From contig DFZJ01000104.1 in NCBI GenBank assembly GCA_002382045.1, positions 1-26,337 of the forward strand: a DNA stretch of 26,337 nucleotides. The letters run 5' to 3'. How positions within the stretch are numbered: position 1 is the stretch's first letter; each line of letters starts with the position of its first letter. Below, in pieces: positions 6,352-15,661 of the stretch. Below the pieces are notes generated by a model. The model made no database searches. It saw only the letters and a program-made list of their open reading frames with translations, and was not told the DNA's origin. Source of the DNA: Syntrophaceae bacterium UBA4059. Lineage in GTDB: Bacteria; Desulfobacterota; Syntrophia; Syntrophales; Smithellaceae. The position numbers and the translations under genes are program-made.

Positions 6352-7509
6352 ATGAACAATTTTACATTATATAACCCGACCAAAATTCTTTTTGGCAAGG
6401 GGAGAATTAAAGATGTTGCAGGGGAAATTCCGAAGGGCGCAAAAGTTCTCATAACCTATGGCGGGGGGAGTATCAAACGCAATGGTGTGCTGGATGAAGT
6501 CAACGCCGCATTGCAGGGCTATGACCTTATGGAATTTGGCGGCATTGAGCCCAACCCGACGTATGAAACGTTGATGAAGTGTGTGGATGTGGTGCGCCGG
6601 AACAACATCGATTTCCTGCTGGCGGTCGGCGGCGGTTCCGTGATTGACGGCACCAAATTTATTGCCGCCGCCGCCCTGTATGAGGGTGATGCCTGGGACA
6701 TTGTTAAAACTTATGGCGTGAAAATGAAGCGCGCCTTGCCGTTTGGAACGGTTTTGACGCTTCCGGCCAGTGGCTCGGAAATGAACAGCGGCGCCGTCAT
6801 TACCAATCGCGCTTTAAATGCCAAGCTGCCCTTTATGCATCCCGCATTGTTTCCTGAATTTTCCGTGCTTGATCCCGAAAAAACCTATTCACTGCCGGCC
6901 GGCCAAATTGCCAATGGCGTTGTGGATACTTTTGTCCACGTTGTCGAGCAGTATCTGACTTACCCCGTTAACGGGAAATTGCAGGACCGGTTTGCCGAAG
7001 GGCTGCTGCTGACGCTGATTGAGGATGGACCGAGAGCCCTGGCCGAACCGGAAAATTATGATGTGCGCGCCAATCTCATGTGGTGCGCCACGCTGGGCCT
7101 CAACGGACTCATCAGCGCCGGTGTCCCTCAGGACTGGGCCACGCATATGGTCGGCCATGAACTGACGCTGCTTTGTGAGCTGGATCATGGCAAAACGCTG
7201 GCGATTGTATTACCGGCCATGCTGAAAATACGCGCGCAGGATAAGAAGGAAAAACTCCTGCAGTATGCCCAACGCGTGTGGAGTATTACAACCGGGGATG
7301 ATAACGCGCGCATCGATGCCTCTATTGAGAAAACACGGGAATTTTTTGAAAGCATACAGGTCCCGACCCGCCTTTGTTCTTATAATCTCGGCGCGGATAT
7401 CATTCCGACTATTGTCGAGCAGTTGAAAGCGCACGGCATGGTCAAACTGGGCGAAAAAAAGGATGTGACGCCGGAACTGGTTGAAGTCATTTTAAAGGAA
7501 TGCCTGTAA
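6352..7509 (+). CDS. yqhD: Iron-containing alcohol/aldehyde reductase, YqhD type
   Basis: A 385-residue group III alcohol dehydrogenase, full length and closely similar throughout to Escherichia coli YqhD, an NADPH-dependent broad-range aldehyde reductase. Seen: NPTKILFGKG at the N-terminus, the dinucleotide-binding ITYGGGS (residues 34-40) and AVGGGSVIDGTK (91-102), and metal ligands D192, H196, H265 and H279 (NGVVDTFVH, WATHMVGHE, LDHGKT). AAAGGAG precedes the ATG. Its neighbours, a nitroreductase-like protein, a short-chain dehydrogenase and a glyoxalase-fold protein, suggest a reactive-aldehyde or electrophile-handling group, though each could act separately. Confidence 0.93.
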   Translation: MNNFTLYNPTKILFGKGRIKDVAGEIPKGAKVLITYGGGSIKRNGVLDEVNAALQGYDLMEFGGIEPNPTYETLMKCVDVVRRNNIDFLLAVGGGSVIDGTKFIAAAALYEGDAWDIVKTYGVKMKRALPFGTVLTLPASGSEMNSGAVITNRALNAKLPFMHPALFPEFSVLDPEKTYSLPAGQIANGVVDTFVHVVEQYLTYPVNGKLQDRFAEGLLLTLIEDGPRALAEPENYDVRANLMWCATLGLNGLISAGVPQDWATHMVGHELTLLCELDHGKTLAIVLPAMLKIRAQDKKEKLLQYAQRVWSITTGDDNARIDASIEKTREFFESIQVPTRLCSYNLGADIIPTIVEQLKAHGMVKLGEKKDVTPELVEVILKECL

Positions 7510-7539
7510 AAGATACATAAAACAAGTTATGGAGAATGA

Positions 7540-8376
7540 ATGATGGACAAAAATTCAGTTGTGTTAATTTCAGGTTGTTCGTCAGGAATCGGGCTTGCGC
7601 TGGCCCGCGAGTTTGCTTCCCGCGGATGCAAAGTGTTTGCCACGGCGCGCAAGCCGGCGGTTATCGAAAACCTCAAAAAAGAAGGGATGGAAACAGCTGC
7701 GCTGGATGTGACGGATCAAAAGTCCATCGATGCCTGTGTGGCGGAAGTGATGGCCAAAGCGGGCAGGATTGACGTGCTGGTCAATAACGCGGGTTATGCG
7801 CTGATCGGGCCGGTGATTGATTTGTCCATCGATGATCTCCGCCGTCAGTTTGAAACCAATGTCATCGGCCTGGTGGCGCTTACGGGGGCGGTCGCGCCGC
7901 ACATGATCAAACAGGGTTCGGGCTTGATTGTCAATATGGCAAGCGTGTCAGGCATCTGCGCCACGCCGTTTGCCGGAGCCTACTGCGGCGCCAAGGCCGC
8001 AGTCAACCTGCTTTCGGTTTCATTGCGTATTGAGTTGGCGCCTTTTGGTATTTCCGTGATCACGGTTCAGCCCGGTGCGATCAAATCCAGATTTGGCGAA
8101 GTTGCCGCCGAAAGCATCAAGCTGAACGAAAGTTCCGTTTATGCGCCGCTTTCGGGTTATGTCAAAGCGCGGGCGACGGCTTCACAGAAAGATCCGACAA
8201 CAGCGGAAGAATTTTCACAGAAACTGATTGATAAACTCTTTCTTAAATCCATTCCCAAAATTATCCGTCTGGGCAAGCAGTCCGCCACTCTGCCGATTGT
8301 GGCGGCCCTGCCAGTCAACCAGTTTGACAACATCATGAGCAAATCGTTTGGATTGAATAAACTGAAAAAGAAATAA
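7540..8376 (+). CDS. Short-chain dehydrogenase/reductase (SDR)
   Basis: A 278-residue classical SDR. The cofactor motif SGCSSGIG (residues 11-18), the NNAG motif (82-85), N107 and the catalytic S135 or S137, Y148 and K152 (YCGAK) are all present. An Arg-containing first helix/strand end (ATARKP) favours NADP(H). The substrate is unknown; the C-terminal 80 residues resemble the long tails of classical SDRs annotated as oxidoreductases of lipophilic alcohols or ketones. Two adjacent ATGs (7540, 7543) follow GGAG at 7531-7534; either could be used. It lies 30 bases after yqhD and 22 before the VOC gene, so it is probably co-transcribed with both. Confidence 0.88.
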   Translation: MMDKNSVVLISGCSSGIGLALAREFASRGCKVFATARKPAVIENLKKEGMETAALDVTDQKSIDACVAEVMAKAGRIDVLVNNAGYALIGPVIDLSIDDLRRQFETNVIGLVALTGAVAPHMIKQGSGLIVNMASVSGICATPFAGAYCGAKAAVNLLSVSLRIELAPFGISVITVQPGAIKSRFGEVAAESIKLNESSVYAPLSGYVKARATASQKDPTTAEEFSQKLIDKLFLKSIPKIIRLGKQSATLPIVAALPVNQFDNIMSKSFGLNKLKKK

Positions 8377-8398
8377 GCAGAAGGGAGGAATCAACAGG

Positions 8399-8770
8399 AT
8401 GCAATTTACATTTGCCCACAATAACTTCAACGTGCTGAATCTGGAAAAAAGCCTGATCTTCTATAAAGAAGCGCTGCAACTGGATGAAGTGCGCCGCGTG
8501 GAAGCGCCGGACGGCAGTTTTGTTCTGGTTTTCTTAGGTGACCGGAAAACACCCCATCAGTTGGAACTTACCTGGATGAAAGACCGCCGGGAGCCTTACA
8601 ATCTGGGCGATAATGAATTCCATCTGGCTTTCAAGGTGGATGACTTTGCCGCCGCGCATGCGCTGCATGAGAAAATGGGCTGCATCTGTTTTGAAAACAA
8701 AGCGATGGGTATTTATTTTATCAACGACCCGGATGATTACTGGATTGAAATCGTTCCTCAAAGGCGCTGA
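8399..8770 (+). CDS. VOC/glyoxalase-fold protein
   Basis: A 123-residue vicinal-oxygen-chelate protein similar to lactoylglutathione lyase (glyoxalase I). Two beta-alpha-beta-beta-beta halves are visible, with candidate metal ligands in HNNFNV near the start, LELTW, FHLAFKV and the terminal WIEIVPQ. Length fits a single-domain glyoxalase. It might detoxify methylglyoxal or a related ketoaldehyde, which fits the YqhD-type aldehyde reductase two genes upstream, but many VOC proteins have other substrates. GGGAGG precedes the ATG. It is the last gene before a strong terminator. Confidence 0.85.
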   Translation: MQFTFAHNNFNVLNLEKSLIFYKEALQLDEVRRVEAPDGSFVLVFLGDRKTPHQLELTWMKDRREPYNLGDNEFHLAFKVDDFAAAHALHEKMGCICFENKAMGIYFINDPDDYWIEIVPQRR

Positions 8771-8840
8771 TCATTCTGGCTTGATGTCATCGCCTGGCTG
8801 CCAGGGAACCCGGTTGCGGCTGAAAAATATTCTCCAATAA

Positions 8841-8869
8841 AAAAGCCCCCTCCAAAAAGCGGGGCTTTT
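8841..8869. terminator. Bidirectional rho-independent terminator
   Basis: AAAAGCCCC (8841-8849) pairs perfectly with GGGGCTTTT (8861-8869) around an 11-base loop. The A-run on one side and T-run on the other let it stop transcription of both the plus-strand VOC gene and the convergent paaK operon. Confidence 0.85.
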
Positions 8870-8894
8870 CACGTTTCACGTTTTACGCTTCACG
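8867..8894. repeat. Four tandem 7-bp units, TTTCACG type
   Basis: Four successive 7-bp units: TTTCACG, TTTCACG, TTTTACG, CTTCACG. The same motif recurs as three units (GTTCACC, GTTCACG, GTTCACA) at 25031-25051. Function unknown; both arrays lie just past the 3' end of an operon. Confidence 0.6.
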
Positions 8895-8901
8895 ATTAAT
8901 A

Positions 8902-10203
8902 TTAAATCTGTCTTTTATCCAGCACCCTCTTGATTTTTCCGTCCTGCCGAGGGATGCTATTGGCCTCAACCAATTTGACGGAAGCACTCATGCCGGCAAT
9001 CGAGGTGATTCGTTTTTTTACCAATTCCAGAAAAGATCGCTGCTTTTGCAGTTCCAGCGCAAATATTTTATCCGTAATTTCAATGATGACTTCCATGCTG
9101 TCCATCGCTTGTGTGCGCTCAACCACAATTTGATAGGGGGCTTCACCCTGCACCGCTCCAAAAACAGCTTCTTCAATTTGCGATGGATAGACATTGACGC
9201 CTCTGATGCTCAGCATGTCATCGGAACGCCTGTTGGTTTTTTTCATCCGCACCAGCGTCCTGCCGCAGGCACACGGGGCATAATCCAGGCTGGTCATGTC
9301 GCGGGTCCGGTAGCGGATTAACGGGAAAGCTTCCTTATTCAGTGTCGTAATGACCAGTTCACCTTCGGCGCCGGCCGGCAAGACCCTGCCGGTATCCGGA
9401 TCAATGATCTCCGGAAGGAAGGCATCTTCATAGAGATGCAGGCCGTTTTTACAGGAACATTCGCCGGCAATGCCGGGGCCGATGACTTCGGAAAGTCCGT
9501 AGTTTTCAGTTGCTTTGATTGCCAGGCCCTGTTCGAGTTCATTCCGCATCTTTTCCGACCAGGGTTCCCCGCCAAACAGGCCTACTTTCAGGGAAAGTGA
9601 TTTGGGATTGATGCCCAACTGCTCTATGCGGAAGGCCAGCTCCAGTGCATAACTGGGTGTGCTGACCAGCACGGTCGATTTATAATCCTGCATAATCATG
9701 ATCTGTCTTTCGGTGTTGCCGGTTCCCATCGGAATGACGGATGCGCCGATCGTTTCAGCGCCGTAATGCAAACCGAACGCGCCGGTAAAAAGGCCATAAT
9801 GAAAAGTCACCTGAACCAGATCGTCATGCGTCACTCCGGCAGCCGTCATAAAACGCGCCACCAGATTAGACCAGATGCGGATATCGTTTTTGGTGTAACC
9901 GGCCACAATAGGTTTACTTCCGGTGCCGGAGGAAGAATGAATGCGGACGACCTCCCGAAGCGGCACGGCAAACATGCCGTAAGGATAGTTGTGACTCAGG
10001 TCATCTTTGGAAGTCAGAGGCAGTTTGGATAAATCCGCAAGTGAAATAATATCTTCAGGAATAATGTCCAGTTCGTTGAATTTTTTCCGGTAATGGATGA
10101 CATTTTTATGAACTCTGTTGATGGTCGCCTGCAGGCGCTCCAGTTGCAGTTGTTCAAGTTCATCCCGCGATATGCATTCATGAGTCGGGTCCCAAATCTT
10201 CAT
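8902..10203 (-). CDS. paaK: Phenylacetate-CoA ligase
   Basis: A 433-residue ANL-superfamily adenylate-forming enzyme, normal length for PaaK, converting phenylacetate (or a related aryl acid), ATP and CoA to the acyl-CoA in the cytoplasm. Seen: the P-loop-like HSSSGTGSKP (residues 89-98), TPSYALELA in the middle, ENYGLSEVIGPG with the adenylate-contacting Glu, RYRTRD near 300, SDDMLSIRGVNVYPSQIE at the domain hinge, and the catalytic C-terminal Lys in PRQDGKIKRV. The gene ends the livKHMGF run (52 bases after livF), so its substrate may be what the transporter imports. Many anaerobes carry several PaaK paralogues that activate indole- or hydroxy-phenylacetates, so the exact acid is uncertain. 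GGAGG lies a few bases before the ATG. Confidence 0.9.
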   Translation of the reverse strand: MKIWDPTHECISRDELEQLQLERLQATINRVHKNVIHYRKKFNELDIIPEDIISLADLSKLPLTSKDDLSHNYPYGMFAVPLREVVRIHSSSGTGSKPIVAGYTKNDIRIWSNLVARFMTAAGVTHDDLVQVTFHYGLFTGAFGLHYGAETIGASVIPMGTGNTERQIMIMQDYKSTVLVSTPSYALELAFRIEQLGINPKSLSLKVGLFGGEPWSEKMRNELEQGLAIKATENYGLSEVIGPGIAGECSCKNGLHLYEDAFLPEIIDPDTGRVLPAGAEGELVITTLNKEAFPLIRYRTRDMTSLDYAPCACGRTLVRMKKTNRRSDDMLSIRGVNVYPSQIEEAVFGAVQGEAPYQIVVERTQAMDSMEVIIEITDKIFALELQKQRSFLELVKKRITSIAGMSASVKLVEANSIPRQDGKIKRVLDKRQI

Positions 10204-10255
10204 AAAGCCCTCCTGGAAAAATGGTAAATAATTCTGACACTAAAATAATTCAATA

Positions 10256-10999
<744 letters not shown>

Positions 11000-11003
11000 G
11001 CCA

Positions 11004-11756
11004 TCAATCCTCGCCCAGGTAGGCGGCGATGACCGCCTTATCTTCCTGAATTTCGCGTGGCGTGCCGTGCGCCAGTTTTTTCCCCAGGTTCAGCACAACA
11101 ATGGATTCACAGACATCCATGACCAGTTCCATGTCATGCTCGACCAGGACAATGGTGATGCCCAGGTCTTGAATTTTACGGATCAATTCCGCAAGGCCTG
11201 CCGTTTCACGGCTGTTTAATCCGGCCGCCGGTTCGTCCATCAGGATAATTTGCGGCTCCACCGCCATGGCCCGGGAAATTTCCAGAAGCCTGCCCTTGCC
11301 AAACGGCAAATTACAGGCCGCTATATCAGCCTCATCGACAAGGCCCGTAAACTCCAGCCATCGGTACGCCTTTTCCCTGACGGTCTTTTCTTCCCTGATC
11401 TGGCCGGGCAACTTGAACGCACAGGAAAAAATACCGCTTTTGCTTTTGGTATGCAGGCCGACCATGACATTTTCCAGGACCGACATCTGGCCGAAAAGCT
11501 CCACATTCTGAAACGTACGAACCAGACCAAGCCCCGCCAGGGTTTCCGGCGCAAAAAAAGAGATGTTTTTTTCTCCTAAATAAACTTTTCCTTCGGTCTG
11601 TGTGTAAAGACCGGTTACGATATTGAACAAAGTTGTTTTACCGGCGCCATTGGGGCCGATGATACCGGTTATGGATCGCGGTGTGACGGAGAATGAAACA
11701 TCCTCCAGGGCTGTTAATCCGCCGAATATCTGGGTGATGCCTTCAACGCTTAACAT
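11004..11756 (-). CDS. livG: Branched-chain/aromatic substrate ABC transporter ATPase LivG
   Basis: The second ATPase of the Liv-type importer, about 250 residues. Walker A is GPNGAGKTT near residues 34-43, the signature is an atypical LPFGKGR in place of the common LSYGQQR, Walker B is IILMDEPAAGLN, and the H-loop is VEHDMELVM. GGGGGTG lies 6 bases before the ATG at 11756; a GTG nine bases upstream would lie within that ribosome site. The start overlaps the livM end by about 14 bases, which indicates translational coupling. Confidence 0.92.
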   Translation of the reverse strand: MLSVEGITQIFGGLTALEDVSFSVTPRSITGIIGPNGAGKTTLFNIVTGLYTQTEGKVYLGEKNISFFAPETLAGLGLVRTFQNVELFGQMSVLENVMVGLHTKSKSGIFSCAFKLPGQIREEKTVREKAYRWLEFTGLVDEADIAACNLPFGKGRLLEISRAMAVEPQIILMDEPAAGLNSRETAGLAELIRKIQDLGITIVLVEHDMELVMDVCESIVVLNLGKKLAHGTPREIQEDKAVIAAYLGED

Positions 11757-12720
11757 TTTGAGCACCCCCTTTTATTTTGTTGATGACGATTTTAAACAAC
11801 GCCTCAAGGCCGCCAATCAAGCCCTTGGGCATGAACATGGTGATTAAAATCAGCATCAGACCGTAAATGACAATGTCGAAATCACGAAATACACGCAGAA
11901 ATTCGGGCAGCATGGTGAGGATTGCCGCACCCAGAAATGAACCATACATGCTTCCCAACCCGCCAATAATGATCATCGTCAGCAGTTCCACGGAAAAGTT
12001 GAATCCGAAAGACGTGGGAGAAATAAACGTCATGGTATGCGCGTACAAACTGCCCGCAATTGCCGAAACAAACGCCGAGATCGTGAAGATCTGAACTTTC
12101 AGAATGCGGGCATTAACGCCCATGACCCGGGCGGCGACTTCGGAATCGTTAATAGCCCGGAGCGCGCGGCCAATCCGGGATTGGGACAGATTGATCGACA
12201 ACAGCATGACGCCGAGCGTTATCACCCAGACCAGATAGTAATTGTTCCGGTCGTTATCAAAAATCAGTTGGCCCAAGCGGAGATTGGGAATGCCGGATAA
12301 TCCGGAGGGGCCTCCCGTCAAGTCAACCGTCTCATTAAAAAAGATATACATGATGATGCCGAAGCCCAGTGTTGCCATGGCCAGATAATGACCTTTGAGT
12401 TTTAAAATCGGGAAGCCGATCACAAACGCCAGGAGGGCGGCGCATAGTGCGGCAGCAAGCAATGCCATCCAGGGATCAACGGGAAACCGGGTGGTCAGAA
12501 TACCGGATACATAAGCGCCCAGACCGAAGAAAGCCGCATGCCCGAGAGAAATCTGGCCGGCGTATCCCAGAAGCAGGTTGAGCGCCACGGCCAGCAAGGT
12601 GTTGATGCCGATGAAGACCAGGACGTTGAGAAAATAACTGCCTTTTAAAAATAAGGGCGCCAGAAGAACAATGAGGGCAAAAAGAGTAAAAATCAGAATC
12701 TGGCGTTTTTCTTTGATCAT
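11743..12720 (-). CDS. livM: ABC transporter permease LivM
   Basis: A 325-residue multi-helix inner-membrane permease. The family motif LGYAGQISLGHAAFFGLGAYVSG lies near residues 50-72, and IIGGLGSMYGSFLGA marks the conserved cytoplasmic loop that docks with the ATPases. Length and order (livH, livM, livG, livF) match the canonical operon. It pairs with LivH to form the translocation channel. Substrate specificity cannot be read from the permease. Confidence 0.93.
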   Translation of the reverse strand: MIKEKRQILIFTLFALIVLLAPLFLKGSYFLNVLVFIGINTLLAVALNLLLGYAGQISLGHAAFFGLGAYVSGILTTRFPVDPWMALLAAALCAALLAFVIGFPILKLKGHYLAMATLGFGIIMYIFFNETVDLTGGPSGLSGIPNLRLGQLIFDNDRNNYYLVWVITLGVMLLSINLSQSRIGRALRAINDSEVAARVMGVNARILKVQIFTISAFVSAIAGSLYAHTMTFISPTSFGFNFSVELLTMIIIGGLGSMYGSFLGAAILTMLPEFLRVFRDFDIVIYGLMLILITMFMPKGLIGGLEALFKIVINKIKGGAQNVKR

Positions 12721-12754
12721 AATCCTACAGAGTATCCGAGAGATTGAATCGTTA

Positions 12755-13639
12755 CTACACTCTCTGGGTTGCCTTTTGTTTAAATAAGCCTTCCGGACGA
12801 ATAAAAAGAATCAACAATAAAATAATAAAAGCAATGGCGTCTTTATAACTGGCGGAAATATAGCCGGCTCCCAATGATTCCAGCAATCCCAGCAACAGTC
12901 CACCCAGTACCGTTCCCAAACCGCTGCTCATGCCGCCGATAATGACGGCGCAGAATCCTTTTATTCCCAGCATAATGCCGACATCATAGGACGTCATGGT
13001 GAGCGGGGCGATGATGATGCCGGCCATCGACCCGATGGCGGAACTGACCATAAACGACAACAGGACCATGATTTTTACATCAATGCCGACCAGGCTTGCG
13101 GCATGGGCGTTGTAAGCGCAGGCCCGCATGGCTTTGCCCAGAATGCTGTAACTGAAGAAAAGTTTATTGGCGATAATAATCATAATCGTTATGCCGAAAA
13201 TCCAGAGGTGCTGGGGCATAATGGTTGCGCCATAGACATAAAGCGGATTACTGCCGGAGAAAGCAGGCAGGGCGTGCGTGTCTTTTCCCCAGATCAGCAT
13301 GGCGGCGCCGCGGATAAAAATGCTGGCGCCGATGGTGATGATGACCAGACTTAACGGCTTAACGTTTTTCAGCGGACGAATGGCCAGGCGTTCGAAGAGA
13401 ATCCCGACCAGCGTGGAAAAAATAATCGCCAGCATAATGGCCGGTATCAGGGGCAGATTTAAAAAAGACAGAATAAATATGGTGAACATGCCGCCCAGCA
13501 TGACAAATTCGCCCTGGGCAAAATTGAGAATGCCTGTGGCATTATGGATGATGGCAAAACCGAATCCAATCAAGGCGTAGATGGCGCCATTGGAAAGCCC
13601 AGTTAAGACATACTGAACGAGTTGGCCTGGATGGTCCAT
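12755..13639 (-). CDS. livH: ABC transporter permease LivH
   Basis: A 294-residue multi-helix permease of the LivH type. ATGILNFAQGEFVMLGG near residues 34-50 and IIGGMSSGLGTVLGGLLLGLLE near 235-255 are family hallmarks. It follows livK, separated by about 90 bases that contain a long perfect hairpin (13671-13709), and precedes livM by 34 bases. It forms the transmembrane channel with LivM. Confidence 0.93.
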   Translation of the reverse strand: MDHPGQLVQYVLTGLSNGAIYALIGFGFAIIHNATGILNFAQGEFVMLGGMFTIFILSFLNLPLIPAIMLAIIFSTLVGILFERLAIRPLKNVKPLSLVIITIGASIFIRGAAMLIWGKDTHALPAFSGSNPLYVYGATIMPQHLWIFGITIMIIIANKLFFSYSILGKAMRACAYNAHAASLVGIDVKIMVLLSFMVSSAIGSMAGIIIAPLTMTSYDVGIMLGIKGFCAVIIGGMSSGLGTVLGGLLLGLLESLGAGYISASYKDAIAFIILLLILFIRPEGLFKQKATQRV

Positions 13640-13670
13640 GGGTTGCTTTATTTACCTATTCTATGATTAG

Positions 13671-13709
13671 GAATCGCGGCACAGTCATTGATTTCCTGTG
13701 CCGCGATTC
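13671..13709. other. Perfect 14-bp intercistronic hairpin between livK and livH
   Basis: GAATCGCGGCACAG (13671-13684) pairs exactly with CTGTGCCGCGATTC (13696-13709) around 11 bases. On the transcribed strand it is not followed by a T-run, so it is more likely an mRNA 3'-end stabiliser or partial attenuator than a full terminator. Such an element would raise the amount of binding protein relative to the permeases. Confidence 0.7.
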
Positions 13710-13729
13710 ATGTAAAAGATGATAACCTA

Positions 13730-14887
13730 CTATTTTACTAATTTCCAGTTCTGGTTTTTAATTTCGACCAGGACAAAAGCGTCTTTGGTTAATCCGGCGT
13801 GATCCTGCGCAGAGTAACTGAATGTTCCGCCAATTCCGGCAAACTTAGCCGTTTTTTCCAGTTGATCACGAATCGCAGAAGGATTATCGCCCGCTTTTTC
13901 GATGGCGTTCGTAAGCAGCATCATGGCATCCCAGGCATGTCCGCCGAAATGATCGCCTTCCACCTTGTAGACTTTCTTATAGCCATTGACGTAACTTAAA
14001 AGCGCCTTTTTCTGGTAATCGGTTTTGGGCATCTGGTTTGCTACAATCACACGGCCGGATGGCAGTATAATTCCTTCTGCCGCAGGTCCCGCCAGCTCGA
14101 TAAATTTTTTGGAAGATACGCCATGGCTCATAAACAGGGGAAGTTTTATGCCCAACTGCTTGACGTTGCGGGCAACGACTGCCGGGCCCGGATTGGTTCC
14201 CCAGCAGATAATCGCCTGTGCGCCGCCGGCGCGAATCTTGGTTAATTGCGCGGTCATATCCGTATCTTTAGGCCCATAGGTTTCATTCGAGATAATGTCT
14301 ATGCCGAATGCTTTGGCATGAGCCGCAAGCTGTTCGCGTCCAGACGAACCAAAGCCGTCAGATACCGTCAGGATGGCTATCTTGCTGATTTTCTGTTTAT
14401 TCAGATATTCATAAATTTTTGCCACAGCCAAACCATCATTCTGAGCTGTTTTAAAGACCCATTTTTTCACCGGTTCGGTTATCTTGATTCCGGCAGCGCA
14501 TGAAATTAAAGGGATCCCGGCTTTTTCGACAACCGGAATCACCGCCATGGAATCGCCTGTTGTGCTGGGGCCGATAATGGCCACAACTTTATTATCTTTA
14601 ATAAGCTTATTGACGCCTTGTACCGCCTTGGCCGGATCTCCCTGCGTGTCAATAACCACCAGTTCCAACTTGCGTCCCTTGATGCCGCCGGTTTTGTTAA
14701 TCTCATCCACGACCATTTGAGCCGTATTACGTTCCGGTTCACCTAAGAATGCGGCCGGACCGGAAACAGAAAACAATGCGCCAATTTTGACGGGAGGCGC
14801 TGCAAAAACCAGCGTTCCTGCCATAAGACCGAACAACATTGTAAAGATAAACGAGAAAACTACTTTTGAAAAAAGTCCCCTTTTCAT
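13730..14887 (-). CDS. livK: ABC transporter substrate-binding protein, LivK family
   Basis: A periplasmic binding protein of about 385 residues. It has a signal peptide (MKRGLFSKVVFSFIFTMLFG..., cleavage likely at VFAA^PPVK) and the family start VKIGALFSVSGPAAFLGEPERN. Conserved segments include ELVVIDTQGDPAKAVQGVNKLI, AIIGPSTTGDSMAVIPVVEKAGIPLIS and GFGSSGREQL. It captures the substrate for LivHMGF. The ATG at 14887 is chosen because GGGAGGAAG lies shortly upstream and the signal peptide then starts with positive charges; a frame start 36 bases further upstream adds a polar leader. The paaK gene in the same cluster suggests an aromatic acid ligand, but branched-chain amino acids remain possible. 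Confidence 0.9.
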   Translation of the reverse strand: MKRGLFSKVVFSFIFTMLFGLMAGTLVFAAPPVKIGALFSVSGPAAFLGEPERNTAQMVVDEINKTGGIKGRKLELVVIDTQGDPAKAVQGVNKLIKDNKVVAIIGPSTTGDSMAVIPVVEKAGIPLISCAAGIKITEPVKKWVFKTAQNDGLAVAKIYEYLNKQKISKIAILTVSDGFGSSGREQLAAHAKAFGIDIISNETYGPKDTDMTAQLTKIRAGGAQAIICWGTNPGPAVVARNVKQLGIKLPLFMSHGVSSKKFIELAGPAAEGIILPSGRVIVANQMPKTDYQKKALLSYVNGYKKVYKVEGDHFGGHAWDAMMLLTNAIEKAGDNPSAIRDQLEKTAKFAGIGGTFSYSAQDHAGLTKDAFVLVEIKNQNWKLVK

Positions 14888-14991
14888 TTGACCTGCTTCC
14901 TCCCAAGTTTTATTGTTTTCCAAAAAAACACAAACGGATTGTATTTGCTGTTTGTGATATTGACTGAATGATTGGTGATGGTTTAGGACAA

Positions 14992-15024
14992 GCCTGCTTA
15001 CCCGATTTTGCTAGGCAAGCAGGC
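14992..15024. other. Inverted repeat in the livK leader
   Basis: GCCTGCTT (14992-14999) pairs with AAGCAGGC (15017-15024); after one mismatch, CC (15001-15002) can also pair with GG (15014-15015). It lies between the predicted livK promoter and the gene, so it may be a leader RNA hairpin or a regulator-binding site. Confidence 0.45.
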
Positions 15025-15110
15025 ACAGATACATATAGCTATAGTAAGGCGAGGATTTGCTTATGGAAAATTCATGCATACCGGTGTCCATAATGTTATA
15101 ATTGTTGAGA

Positions 15111-15139
15111 CTAATATGTGATTTGACCGGATGTGTCAA
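15111..15139 (-). promoter_or_regulatory. Predicted livK operon promoter
   Basis: On the minus strand, TTGACA (15134-15139) and TATTAG (15111-15116) are separated by 17 bases. The -35 box also forms part of an inverted repeat TTGAC...GTCAA (15123-15127 and 15135-15139). Transcription from here would give a leader of about 215 bases before livK. Confidence 0.55.
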
Positions 15140-15168
15140 GCCGTATTTGATATTATCAACGCTGATTT

Positions 15169-15465
15169 TTAGCTTTGCTTTTGCCTGTCCTTTAACTTGT
15201 CCAATTCCTCGCGATAGCGCTCGGCTTCCGCTTTGGCCGATTCTATCTCTTCTTTTGCTTTTTCCAGTTCTTCATCCTGCCGCTGTCTTTCTTCCCGGAT
15301 TTTATCCTGAATTTCATCAAAACCGACATAAATAGCTAAGGCGCCGCCCAAAAGCATGAAGATGGGCAGGGCGCCTTGTATAAGGTTTATAAAATCACCC
15401 CACCAGAAGATTAAACTGATCAGCCCAAAAACAGCGGCAATAACGCCTCCCGTGAGCAAAGACAT
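15169..15465 (-). CDS. Small membrane protein with C-terminal coiled coil
   Basis: A protein of 98 residues that I do not recognise. Two hydrophobic segments are clear (about residues 3-22, SLLTGGVIAAVFGLISLIFW, and 28-48, ALPIFMLLGGALAIYVGF), joined by a short loop. After them comes a highly charged Glu/Lys/Arg-rich heptad region (about 52-95) predicted to be a coiled coil. It would be an inner-membrane protein with a cytoplasmic or periplasmic helical tail. The ATG at 15465 is chosen because GGAGG lies about 9 bases upstream; an upstream in-frame start at 15492 overlaps that site. It stands alone between the livK promoter and the divergent hisI gene. Confidence 0.7.
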   Translation of the reverse strand: MSLLTGGVIAAVFGLISLIFWWGDFINLIQGALPIFMLLGGALAIYVGFDEIQDKIREERQRQDEELEKAKEEIESAKAEAERYREELDKLKDRQKQS

Positions 15466-15583
15466 AACCCAACCTCCGGATAATAGATTCAAATCATTCT
15501 GATCAATTTACACTGTGGATTTTTATCATGAATAAAATGGTTAGGCAAGCTGGAAATAGATGATTATTAAGATAAAATATTAC

Positions 15584-15612
15584 TTGATTTAATGGGATTC
15601 ATCATTTAAATA
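15584..15612 (+). promoter_or_regulatory. Possible hisI promoter
   Basis: TTGATT (15584-15589), a 17-base spacer and TAAATA (15607-15612), about 50 bases before the hisI ATG in an AT-rich intergenic region. Moderate match to a housekeeping promoter. Confidence 0.35.
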
Positions 15613-15661
15613 AAACAGTTTCCGGAAGTTATATAAAAACACTGTAAAGAAGGATTTTATA

